Source: Curvibacter sp.
GTDB lineage: Bacteria > Pseudomonadota > Gammaproteobacteria > Burkholderiales > Burkholderiaceae_C
NCBI GenBank assembly: GCA_003500955.1
Contig: DNQP01000103.1
Location: 1-5,570 of the forward strand
Direction: 5' to 3'
Length of the DNA: 5,570 nucleotides
Below are positions 1 to 4,820 of the stretch, in pieces (within the stretch, counting starts at the first letter, position 1; every line of letters starts with the position of its first letter). The notes below the pieces were generated by a model. It saw only the letters and a list, made by a program, of their open reading frames with translations, had not been told where the DNA came from and ran no database searches. Position numbers and translations under genes: made by a program.

Positions 1-1
1 A

Positions 2-475
2 CTGCCGCGCTTCGGCCTGCAGGACATGGACGAGGACGAGCGCCGCCATCTCAACCACGCCTGGCACCGGCTGGACCCCTGGCCCGACACGGTGGCCGGG
101 CTCACGCGTCTCAAGACCCGGTTCACGATCTGCACCCTGTCCAACGGCAACATTGGCTTGCTCACCCACATGGCCAAGCGCGCGGGCCTGCCCTGGGACT
201 GCATCCTCTCGGCCGAGGTGTTCCGCGCCTACAAGCCGGACCCGGCCACCTACCTGGGCGTGGCGCGCGTCTTCGACCTGCCGCCCGATCAGGTGATGCT
301 GGTGGCCACGCATCAAGACGACCTGGCCGCGGCGCGCGCCTGCGGCCTGCAGACGGCCTACGTCGAGCGCCCGCTGGAGTTCGGCGGCGGCCACGGCAAG
401 GACGATACGCCAGTCCCCGCCAACACCCTGCACGCCCGCGACCTGCTGCAGCTGGCCGAGCAGCTGGGCTGCTGA
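2..475 (+). CDS. Haloacid dehalogenase type II (HAD superfamily), 5'-truncated by window edge
   Basis: This is the C-terminal part of a HAD-superfamily hydrolase of the (S)-2-haloacid dehalogenase (type II) kind. Such cytoplasmic enzymes hydrolyse 2-haloalkanoic acids to hydroxy acids through an aspartyl-ester intermediate. The frame is open from base 2, and the first internal ATG (26) is not the true start because coding similarity continues upstream. HAD motif II is visible as SNGN (140-151), the motif III lysine lies in YKPDP (about 230-244), and a motif IV acidic pair is in the segment VATHQDDLAAAR (about 302-337). Motif I, with the nucleophilic aspartate, lies before the window. The HAWHRLDPWPD segment is typical of the family cap/core junction. 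The stop is followed 15 bp later by the lipoprotein gene, so cotranscription is likely. Substrate cannot be told from sequence; many relatives act on other small phosphorylated or halogenated acids. Confidence 0.85.
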   Translation: MPRFGLQDMDEDERRHLNHAWHRLDPWPDTVAGLTRLKTRFTICTLSNGNIGLLTHMAKRAGLPWDCILSAEVFRAYKPDPATYLGVARVFDLPPDQVMLVATHQDDLAAARACGLQTAYVERPLEFGGGHGKDDTPVPANTLHARDLLQLAEQLGC

Positions 476-490
476 AGCGGCAGAGGTCCT

Positions 491-1342
491 ATGAAGCGCA
501 CCGCCCTTTCCCTGGCCTGCGTGCTTGCGGCCATGCTGGGCCTGGCGGCGTGTCAGCCCACCGATCCGCGCGCCGACAGCCTGGAGCCGCTGGCCCTGCT
601 CAAGCTGCGCTTTGAGCGGCCGGACGCGCCGCAGGACCTGGATGTATCGGACCTGGAAGAGAACCAGAGCCCCAACCCGGCCGAGCGCACGGTCATCCGG
701 GCCACCGTGGTGCCGCTGCAGGTGGTGCAGCTCGACGACACCCATGCCCTGCTGCTGACCGATGTGCGCAGCGGCGACGATTGCCACGCCTGCCCCGGCG
801 TGCTGGGCGCCTATGCCTACGAGCGCGACGCGCGCGGCTGGCGGCTGGTGCAGCGCCAGGACGCCGCGCTGAGCTATGGCGGTTATGGCCGCCTGGGCAA
901 GCTGGACGTGCACACCCTGGCCTCCGGGCGTTACGCCGCCACCTTGCTGTGGGGCAACTGCGCGCAAGGCCTGTGCGGCAGCTGGCTGCAGGTGCTGAGC
1001 CTGCAGGCCACCGGCGTGCAGCCACTGGGCGAGCCCGTACCGGTGGCGATGGACAACGACGGTGCGCATGAGGCGTGCAGCCGGCTGGACGGCAAGCCCG
1101 TGCAAGAGCCCTGGCCCAAGGACGAACCGGCCGAGCCGCTGGAGCACCAGGCGTGCTTCCAGGCAGAGGGCCAATGGCGCTTCGTGGCGGGCCGCTTGCA
1201 GATCGATTTCAGCGGGCGCGAGCGCTCGATCAAGAACGGGAAACTCATGCCCGTGCGCCGCATCGCGCAGCGCGCGGTCTACGCGCTGCAGCCTGAGACG
1301 CTGACGCTGGTGGAGGGTGAGAACCCGATCCAGGGTTTCTGA
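491..1342 (+). CDS. Predicted lipoprotein of unknown function, 283 aa
   Basis: No family is recognised. The N-terminus is a classic lipoprotein signal: basic MKR, a hydrophobic stretch, then the lipobox LAAC with the lipidated cysteine at residue 21. The mature protein should therefore be membrane-anchored and exposed to the periplasm. It has six more cysteines (residues 98, 101, 157, 162, 196 and 222), including a CxxC at 98-101 in DDCHACPG and a GNCAQGLC segment at 155-162. These are compatible with up to three disulfides. Beta-type segments such as GVLGAYAYERDARGWRLV suggest a beta-rich fold, which is inference. The start at 491 is backed by an AGAGG ribosome-binding site (482-486) and by the signal peptide. 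It follows the dehalogenase gene by 15 bp and converges on the next gene. Confidence 0.82.
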   Translation: MKRTALSLACVLAAMLGLAACQPTDPRADSLEPLALLKLRFERPDAPQDLDVSDLEENQSPNPAERTVIRATVVPLQVVQLDDTHALLLTDVRSGDDCHACPGVLGAYAYERDARGWRLVQRQDAALSYGGYGRLGKLDVHTLASGRYAATLLWGNCAQGLCGSWLQVLSLQATGVQPLGEPVPVAMDNDGAHEACSRLDGKPVQEPWPKDEPAEPLEHQACFQAEGQWRFVAGRLQIDFSGRERSIKNGKLMPVRRIAQRAVYALQPETLTLVEGENPIQGF

Positions 1343-1353
1343 GGCGGGTGCGC

Positions 1354-1869
1354 TCAGTCCTGGCCCGGGCGCAGGCCCATGGCCGCGTGGTAGGCCTGCA
1401 GCCGCCACTGCTGCTGGTCGTAATGCAGTTGCGGCAGGTGGATGGAGAACTCGGCCTGGTCCAGCGCGGCGGCTTCGTCCTTGAAGCGCTCGCGCAGCTG
1501 GGGCAGATCGGCAGCCAGCTGCACGCGTGCGCGCACCACGGCGCCCAGCGCGGCCTGGCGCAGCGCGGCGTCGTCCGGGGTCTTGCGCAGCGTGGCCGAG
1601 GCATTGCGCAGCAGCACCAGCGTGCCCTGCACCGAAGCCGCCTGGCCCAGCGCGTCGATCAGGCAGCGGCGGCCGGCGGGGGTGAAGTCCAGGGTGCGGG
1701 TGGCGGGGTTGTCGGCGCGCTGCACGTCGCAGACGCGGTAGCGCGCCTCGTCCTGCTGCTCCAGGTAGAGCCGGCGGGTCTGCCAGCCAGGCAAGGTGGC
1801 GTTGTCGGCCTGGGCCGGCGCGGCGGCGGCCAGTGTGGCGAGGCTGAGCAGGAGGGCGGTGAGCTTCAT
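1354..1869 (-). CDS. Small exported protein of unknown function, 171 aa
   Basis: The frame is open further upstream, but the start at 1869 is chosen because it opens a typical Sec signal peptide, MKLTALLLSLATLAAAAPAQA, with a likely cleavage after residue 21, and because a GGAAG ribosome-binding site (1876-1880) sits 6 nt ahead of it. The mature protein of about 150 residues begins DNATLPGWQTRRLYLEQQDE, has two cysteines (47 and 69) that could form a disulfide, and continues as a probably helical, Ala/Leu/Gln-rich domain ending in LRPGQD. I do not recognise a family. A periplasmic location follows from the signal peptide. Its stop is 11 bp from the stop of the convergent lipoprotein gene. Confidence 0.75.
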   Translation of the reverse strand: MKLTALLLSLATLAAAAPAQADNATLPGWQTRRLYLEQQDEARYRVCDVQRADNPATRTLDFTPAGRRCLIDALGQAASVQGTLVLLRNASATLRKTPDDAALRQAALGAVVRARVQLAADLPQLRERFKDEAAALDQAEFSIHLPQLHYDQQQWRLQAYHAAMGLRPGQD

Positions 1870-1897
1870 CGTGGGCTTCCGAGACAGGGTGAGAGCC

Positions 1898-1926
1898 AGT
1901 ATGGAAGGCGCACACGCATCTGGCAT
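1898..1926 (-). promoter_or_regulatory. Candidate sigma70 promoter for the minus-strand exported-protein gene
   Basis: Read on the minus strand, ATGCCA (1926-1921, 4 of 6 to TTGACA) is followed after exactly 17 bp by CATACT (1903-1898, 4 of 6 to TATAAT). Transcription would begin near 1890, giving a leader of about 20 nt that includes the GGAAG ribosome-binding site. Spacing is ideal but both boxes are degenerate. Confidence 0.35.
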
Positions 1927-2047
1927 CACCCGGCCCGTGCACAGTTCACGGTGCGGCCCGATAAACGCTGCCAACTTTTACCGCTTTGGCCGGCGCCGAC
2001 GCGCGCCGTGAAATATCACCGGCCCCGATGCGGGCGGATGGCGCGCC

Positions 2048-2074
2048 GGGACACCGGACTCTGCGGTGAATAAT
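2048..2074 (+). promoter_or_regulatory. Candidate promoter for the GIY-YIG-type gene
   Basis: AATAAT (2069-2074, 5 of 6 to TATAAT) is the best -10 box in the region and is preceded by a TG at 2067-2068. A weak -35, GGGACA (2048-2053), is only 15 bp upstream, shorter than ideal. Initiation near 2081 would leave a leader of about 17 nt. There is no clear Shine-Dalgarno before the ATG at 2098. Confidence 0.28.
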
Positions 2075-2228
2075 CAGCGCGTCCCGCACCCCTCGCCATG
2101 GCCCGCCGCCCGCATTACCACGTCTATGTGATCGAGCTCTCGAAAGCCGTGCTCGACGAGCCGCGCTTTCGCAAGAGCAACCCGGGCTATGTGGAAGGCA
2201 AGCCCTGTGTGTACGTGGGCATGACGGG

Positions 2229-2231
2229 CGA
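2229..2231. repeat. Putative target-site duplication, left copy (CGA)
   Basis: CGA directly abuts the left terminal repeat and is repeated directly after the right one at 2498-2500. A 3-bp match is short and could arise by chance. It is supported only by its exact placement at both ends. Confidence 0.5.
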
Positions 2232-2257
2232 GGGCCTGTCTCGGCCAATTTCTCAAG
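2232..2257 (+). repeat. Left terminal inverted repeat, 26 bp
   Basis: Every base from 2232 to 2257 pairs with 2497 down to 2472. The match ends abruptly on both sides: 2231/2498 and 2258/2471 do not pair. It interrupts codon 45 of the GIY-YIG-like gene. Confidence 0.93.
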
Positions 2258-2261
2258 ACGC

Positions 2262-2360
2262 GTTGTGGATCAAAAAAGTCATGCGGTAGGCGCGTGGACG
2301 CCGCCGGAGTGACCTCCGGCAAGTCCGCGCAACACCCCGCATGGCTTTTTTGGCCACAAC
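2262..2360 (+). repeat. Internal hairpin 1 of the element
   Basis: Arms 2262-2286 and 2337-2360 pair at 24 positions with one bulged A (2269). Two of the pairs are T·G on the plus strand (2270/2353 and 2279/2344), so a plus-strand RNA or single strand pairs better than the minus strand. Within the loop, 2290-2299 pairs with 2323-2330 (8 pairs, 2-nt bulge), topped by GCCGGAG/CTCCGGC (2303-2309/2314-2320) with a TGAC tetraloop. The stop codon of the interrupted gene fragment (2287-2289) lies at the base of the inner loop. Confidence 0.85.
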
Positions 2361-2367
2361 CCGCAGG

Positions 2368-2468
2368 GAACGGGGTGAAAACGGCGCCACTCGTCGTTGC
2401 ACTCCTAACCCAGGCGGCCTGCCTGGGCGTCGTCGTACGCCTAGATTGGCGCCGTTTTCACCCCGTTC
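2368..2468. repeat. Internal hairpin 2 of the element
   Basis: Arms 2368-2389 (GAACGGGGTGAAAACGGCG...) and 2447-2468 are perfect reverse complements over 22 bp. The 57-nt loop contains its own hairpin, CCCAGGC-GGCCT-GCCTGGG (2409-2427). The perfect arms and diverse loop argue for selection on, or recent copying of, the stem. Confidence 0.9.
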
Positions 2469-2471
2469 GCG

Positions 2472-2497
2472 CTTGAGAAATTGGCCGAGACAGGCCC
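2472..2497 (-). repeat. Right terminal inverted repeat, 26 bp
   Basis: This is the exact reverse complement of 2232-2257, reading CTTGAGAAATTGGCC and onward. The native coding sequence resumes at about 2499. A TTG at 2481 inside this repeat opens the downstream frame but is not a credible start. Confidence 0.93.
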
Positions 2498-2500
2498 CGA
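2498..2500. repeat. Putative target-site duplication, right copy (CGA)
   Basis: This is the right-hand partner of the CGA at 2229-2231. Removing the element plus one copy (269 bp) gives GMTGDPDVRF. Removing the element alone (266 bp) gives GMTGDDPDVRF. Both are in frame, so the reading frame does not decide whether this is a true duplication. Confidence 0.5.
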
Positions 2501-2742
2501 CCCGGATGTGCGCTTCGACAAGCACAAGGCCGGCATCCAGGCCAACCGTTATGTCACGCAGTACGGCCTGCGCCTGCTGCCCGATCTCTACGAGGGCTTC
2601 AACCCCATGCGCTACGAGGAGGCACAGGCGCGCGAGGTGGAGATCGGCATCGACCTGCGCTCGGCGGGCTTTGGGGTCTGGCAGGCCTAGGATAGGTCTG
2701 AACAAGTCGCTAAGCTTGGCGGATCGCAACCGAGGAATCCCC

Positions 2743-2991
2743 ATGAAAAAACTCAAGGTCACCATCCAGCTCGAGATGTCCGTCCCCGACGGCTGGGCGC
2801 TGGTGCAAACCTCCGAAGGCACGCCGGTGATCCGCATGCCAGGCGGCACCTACCTGGACCTGGCCGTCGAGCCGCTGTACGCCGCCGACCCGGAAGGCGA
2901 CTGGAGCAGCACCGAGAGCGAGGAGGAGCTCAACGAGTTCCTGGACATGGTGGAGAGCGAGGAAGTGAGCTACGAGTTCGTGGCCGCCTGA
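2743..2991 (+). CDS. Small acidic protein of unknown function, 82 aa
   Basis: The start at 2743 is preceded at 5 nt by GAGGAA (2732-2737), a strong ribosome-binding site. An upstream in-frame extension runs through the insertion and is not credible. The N-terminus MKKLKVTIQLEMSVPDGW looks like a basic beta strand and turn. A middle part follows (PVIRMPGGTYLDL), and the last 35 residues are very acidic (STESEEELNEFLDMVESEE), probably helical. There is no signal peptide or membrane segment, so it should be cytoplasmic. No family is recognised. The gene lies 52 bp after the GIY-YIG-like gene and 7 bp before the DUF924 gene, suggesting translation from a shared mRNA with the latter. Confidence 0.75.
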   Translation: MKKLKVTIQLEMSVPDGWALVQTSEGTPVIRMPGGTYLDLAVEPLYAADPEGDWSSTESEEELNEFLDMVESEEVSYEFVAA

Positions 2992-2998
2992 CCTGCCC

Positions 2999-3550
2999 AT
3001 GCCATCCACACACTCGGCGCAGGACGTTCTGCGCTTCTGGTTCGAAGAGCTCACGCCCAAGCAGCACTTCAGCAAGGACGCCGCGCTGGACGCGCTGATC
3101 CGCACGCGCTTCGGGTCCACGCTGGCGGCCGCCGCGCGCGGCGAGTTGCAGCCCTGGCGCACGGATGCACCGGGCCGGCTGGCCGAGATCCTGGTGCTGG
3201 ACCAGTTCCCGCGCAACATCCACCGCGACACGCCGCAGGCCTTTGCCTGCGATGCGCTGGCGCTGCGCCTGGCGCGCGAGCTGGTGGCGCTGGGGCTGGA
3301 TGCCGATCTGCCCACGCCACACAAGGCTTTCGCCTACATGCCCTATATGCACAGCGAAGACCTGGCCGCCCACACCGAGGCGCTGCCGCTGTTCAGCCAG
3401 CCGGGGCTGGAAAACAACCTGAACTTCCTGCACCGGCACACGGAGATCATCCGCCGCTTTGGCCGTTACCCGCACCGCAACGCGGTGCTGGGCCGCGCCT
3501 CCACGCCCGAGGAGCTGGCCTTTCTGCAGCAGCCGGGCTCGGCGTTCTGA
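2999..3550 (+). CDS. DUF924 family protein, 183 aa
   Basis: The protein matches the conserved bacterial DUF924 family along its whole length. Visible hallmarks are VLRFWFEELTP at residues 10-20, the RLAEILVLDQFPRNIHRDTPQAF segment around residues 60-82, FAYMPYMHSED near 111-121, and the end block IIRRFGRYPHRNAVLGRASTPEE followed by a closing PGSAF. The family is all-helical and TPR-like, with no established biochemical function. Length is normal (usually about 180-200 aa), so it looks intact. The start at 2999 lies 7 bp after the previous stop, without a strong ribosome-binding site, which suggests translational coupling. A hairpin with a T-rich tail about 80 bp after the stop probably ends the transcript. 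Confidence 0.88.
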   Translation: MPSTHSAQDVLRFWFEELTPKQHFSKDAALDALIRTRFGSTLAAAARGELQPWRTDAPGRLAEILVLDQFPRNIHRDTPQAFACDALALRLARELVALGLDADLPTPHKAFAYMPYMHSEDLAAHTEALPLFSQPGLENNLNFLHRHTEIIRRFGRYPHRNAVLGRASTPEELAFLQQPGSAF

Positions 3551-3631
3551 GGCCGGCGCCCCCGGGTTTACCCCCGAGGCGGGGCCACGGGCTCCCGGGC
3601 TTGTTGCTTTTGGCGCGAAGCGAGGCGCTAC

Positions 3632-3655
3632 AGGGGTGGCGTGCCCCTCTTTCTT
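3632..3655 (+). terminator. Candidate rho-independent terminator after the DUF924 gene
   Basis: AGGGG (3632-3636) pairs with CCCCT (3644-3648) around a 7-nt loop and is followed by CTTTCTT. The stem is only 5-6 bp, but the T-rich tail is unusual in this G+C-rich region and the position between two genes is apt. Confidence 0.4.
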
Positions 3656-3701
3656 GGCTACAGTTGCGCGGCGTACAAAAACCGCCGCTGGGAGCACAAG
3701 A

Positions 3702-4715
3702 ATGAGAACGCAGCCAGGACGCCTGACTGAAGACCGCCTTCCCCCTTCGAGTCTGAATGAAAAAGGCTTCATCGCCGCCGCCATCGGCGTGGTGCTGCTG
3801 ATCAGCCCCTATCTGCTCAAAGGTTCGGCCGCGGTGAACGCGGTGATTGCCCAGATCCAGCCCCTGGGCTGGGTGGCGCTGGGCCTGGGGCTGCTGCTCA
3901 TGGGCCTGCACATGCTGCGCCAGCGCCGGCAGGCGACGATGCCGCTGGAGGAGGAGGCACCAGTCTCGCGCTTCCAGCACTCGGTGCTGCCCGAGGAGCT
4001 GCTCAACCCGCCCACACGCATCCGACTGGAACCCATGGCCGAGCCGAACGATCACTGGGGCGCGCCCACGGACCCACCTTCGACCATTCCGTCCACGCTG
4101 GGCGGCCCGTCGACCCTGCCCTCGACGCTGGACCCGCTGTCGGCGCCACAACGGGTGCGCGCCACGGCCTGGGGGCCGGAGGTGTACTGGCACATCGAGT
4201 GGCGCCGCTTCGAGACGGTGTGCCTGGCGCTGTTCACGCAGGCAGGCTTCCAGCCGCGCGCGCAGCCTCTGGGCGTGGGCGGCGGCGTGGATCTGTGGCT
4301 GCACTCGCGCCACGCGCAGGGCCCTGTGGCGCTGGCGCGCTGCCGCCACTGGCTGGAGCGGCCGGTGAGCCTGCGCGAGCTCAAGGATTTCAAGGACAAG
4401 CTGGCGGCGCACCAGCTGCGCCGCGGCAGCTATGTGACCAGCGGCGGCTACACGCGCGAGACGCTGGAGTTCGCGCACCGCGAGGGCATCAACCTGCTGG
4501 ACGGCCAGTCGCTGCTGGCCCTGATCGCCAAACGCCGGCCCGAGCAGCAGCAGGCCTTGCTGGACGCGGCCTACGAGGGCGAGTACTGGCGCCCCACCTG
4601 CGCGAACTGCGGCACCAAGATGGTGGAACGCGAGTCGGACAGCGAGGGCAGCTACTGGGGCTGCATGAGCTACCCGCGCTGCCGCCACATCCTGCCGATG
4701 GCGCAGCGGGGCTGA
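3702..4715 (+). CDS. Membrane-anchored Mrr-like restriction endonuclease domain protein with zinc ribbon, 337 aa
   Basis: Domains in order are as follows. Two hydrophobic segments (about residues 22-38 and 55-71) anchor the protein. A variable linker with four PST motifs (about 126-142) follows. An Mrr_cat-type PD-(D/E)xK domain (about 160-275) has WRRFETVCLALFTQAGF, GGVDLWLH (Asp197) and VTSGGYTRETLEFA, then INLLDG. A C-terminal topoisomerase-type zinc ribbon has Cys300, Cys303, Cys321 and Cys327 (PTCANCG...GCMSYPRC). The family cleaves DNA, often modified DNA, though many members are uncharacterised. The usual QxK after the Asp reads Arg213-Cys-Arg215 here, so catalysis may be lost. The start at 3702 is supported by GGAG (3691-3694) and by the membrane segments; an open frame upstream overlaps the DUF924 gene and lacks meaning. 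It is probably monocistronic. Confidence 0.83.
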   Translation: MRTQPGRLTEDRLPPSSLNEKGFIAAAIGVVLLISPYLLKGSAAVNAVIAQIQPLGWVALGLGLLLMGLHMLRQRRQATMPLEEEAPVSRFQHSVLPEELLNPPTRIRLEPMAEPNDHWGAPTDPPSTIPSTLGGPSTLPSTLDPLSAPQRVRATAWGPEVYWHIEWRRFETVCLALFTQAGFQPRAQPLGVGGGVDLWLHSRHAQGPVALARCRHWLERPVSLRELKDFKDKLAAHQLRRGSYVTSGGYTRETLEFAHREGINLLDGQSLLALIAKRRPEQQQALLDAAYEGEYWRPTCANCGTKMVERESDSEGSYWGCMSYPRCRHILPMAQRG

Positions 4716-4720
4716 GGGCC

Positions 4721-4753
4721 GGCAAGCGAGGCGCAGCGTTGCGTCTTGCTGCC
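4721..4753 (+). terminator. Possible stem-loop downstream of the Mrr-like gene
   Basis: GGCAAG (4721-4726) can pair, with a bulge, to CTTGCTGCC (4745-4753). Inside, CGCA/TGCG (4732-4735/4740-4743) forms a small hairpin. There is no T-tract, so intrinsic termination is doubtful. It begins 5 bp after the stop. Confidence 0.2.
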
Positions 4754-4780
4754 ACGCGCACGGGCCTGTCACCGGGGTCC

Positions 4781-4809
4781 TTGACGCGCCTGGCGCATCC
4801 GGGTGCAAT
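4781..4809 (+). promoter_or_regulatory. Candidate sigma70 promoter for the DUF938 gene
   Basis: TTGACG (4781-4786, 5 of 6) is followed after exactly 17 bp by TGCAAT (4804-4809, 4 of 6). Transcription would start near 4816, only about 5 nt before the ATG at 4821, leaving no room for a Shine-Dalgarno sequence. Confidence 0.45.
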
Positions 4810-4820
4810 CGCGGGCTGCC

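Larger units (their letters stand above)
1870..2097. other. Divergent intergenic region with two small dyads
   Basis: This 228-bp gap separates two divergent genes and contains no convincing ORF. Besides the promoter candidates it holds two dyads: GCCAA/TTGGC arms enclosing 11 bp (about 1970-1990), and GTGA-AATA-TCAC (2008-2019). Either could be an operator, and the second resembles a CRP-type half-site pair but with only a 4-bp spacer. The A+T-rich patch around 1960-1985 stands out from the G+C-rich surroundings, as expected for a control region. No regulator can be named. Confidence 0.3.
2232..2497. mobile_element. MITE-like 266-bp insertion with perfect 26-bp terminal inverted repeats and nested hairpins
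   Basis: The ends 2232-2257 and 2472-2497 are exact reverse complements over 26 bp, beginning GGGCCTGTCTCGGCC. A 3-bp CGA precedes and follows the element (2229-2231, 2498-2500), consistent with a target duplication. Inside are two more long inverted repeats, 2262-2286/2337-2360 and 2368-2389/2447-2468, separated from each other and from the terminal repeats by only 4, 7 and 3 nt. One strand can therefore fold as a three-way junction with about 188 of 266 nt paired. There is no credible ORF, so any movement must have been driven in trans. The GGGCCTGT end and 3-bp duplication resemble some IS5-family groups. That is a suggestion from end sequence only, and no named element is recognised. Confidence 0.85.
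2098..2690 (+). pseudogene. GIY-YIG-like small protein gene split by a 266-bp insertion
   Basis: Two coding pieces belong to one protein. The 5' piece starts at ATG 2098 and encodes MARRPHYHVYVIELSK, then GKPCVYVGMTG. These match the two strands of a GIY-YIG-type fold (VYVIEL standing for GIY, YVG for YIG). It runs into the insertion and stops at 2289 after about 18 insertion-derived residues. The 3' piece resumes at about 2499 as DPDVRFDKHKAGIQANRYV, with the Arg/His-Lys helix expected after the second motif, and ends GFGVWQA at 2690. Upstream phase is 1 and downstream phase 0 (mod 3), so the frame is rejoined by excising 266 or 269 bp, giving a protein of about 107-108 aa. Small GIY-YIG proteins of this size are widespread in bacteria, mostly with untested nuclease activity. 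Inactivation looks recent, since both halves show no other lesion. Confidence 0.8.

Noticed and set aside
1879..1888. CCGAGACAGG, a 10-bp match to the element's terminal repeat, near the minus-strand gene start
   Set aside because: A match of this length to any part of a 26-bp sequence is not surprising in a window of this size, and similarity stops on both sides, so it is not a relic of a second copy.
1348..2073. A 241-codon plus-strand frame opposite the exported-protein gene
   Set aside because: The minus strand has a signal peptide, ribosome-binding site and promoter; this frame has only low-complexity Gln/Gly/Arg repeats and runs on through the intergenic region.
2368..2468. Integron attC site
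   Set aside because: The palindrome has no RYYYAAC/GTTRRRY core sites and there is no gene cassette or integrase in the window.
2253..2849. Minus-strand 198-codon frame across the element
   Set aside because: It is a shadow frame through structured repeats and antisense to two supported coding regions, with no ribosome-binding site or family resemblance. It is not a transposase.
2341..2991. Long in-frame extension of the 82-aa protein into the insertion
   Set aside because: It would read through the element and an alternative frame of the GIY-YIG gene; the strong ribosome-binding site at 2732-2737 fixes the start at 2743.
3459..3701. N-terminal extension of the Mrr-like protein
   Set aside because: It overlaps the 3' end of the DUF924 gene out of frame and then crosses a probable terminator; GGAG and the membrane segments support 3702.
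3618..4735. Short direct repeat AAGCGAGGCGC at about 3618 and 4725
   Set aside because: Eleven G+C-rich bases in two intergenic gaps with differing flanks; too short to call a repeat family from two copies.
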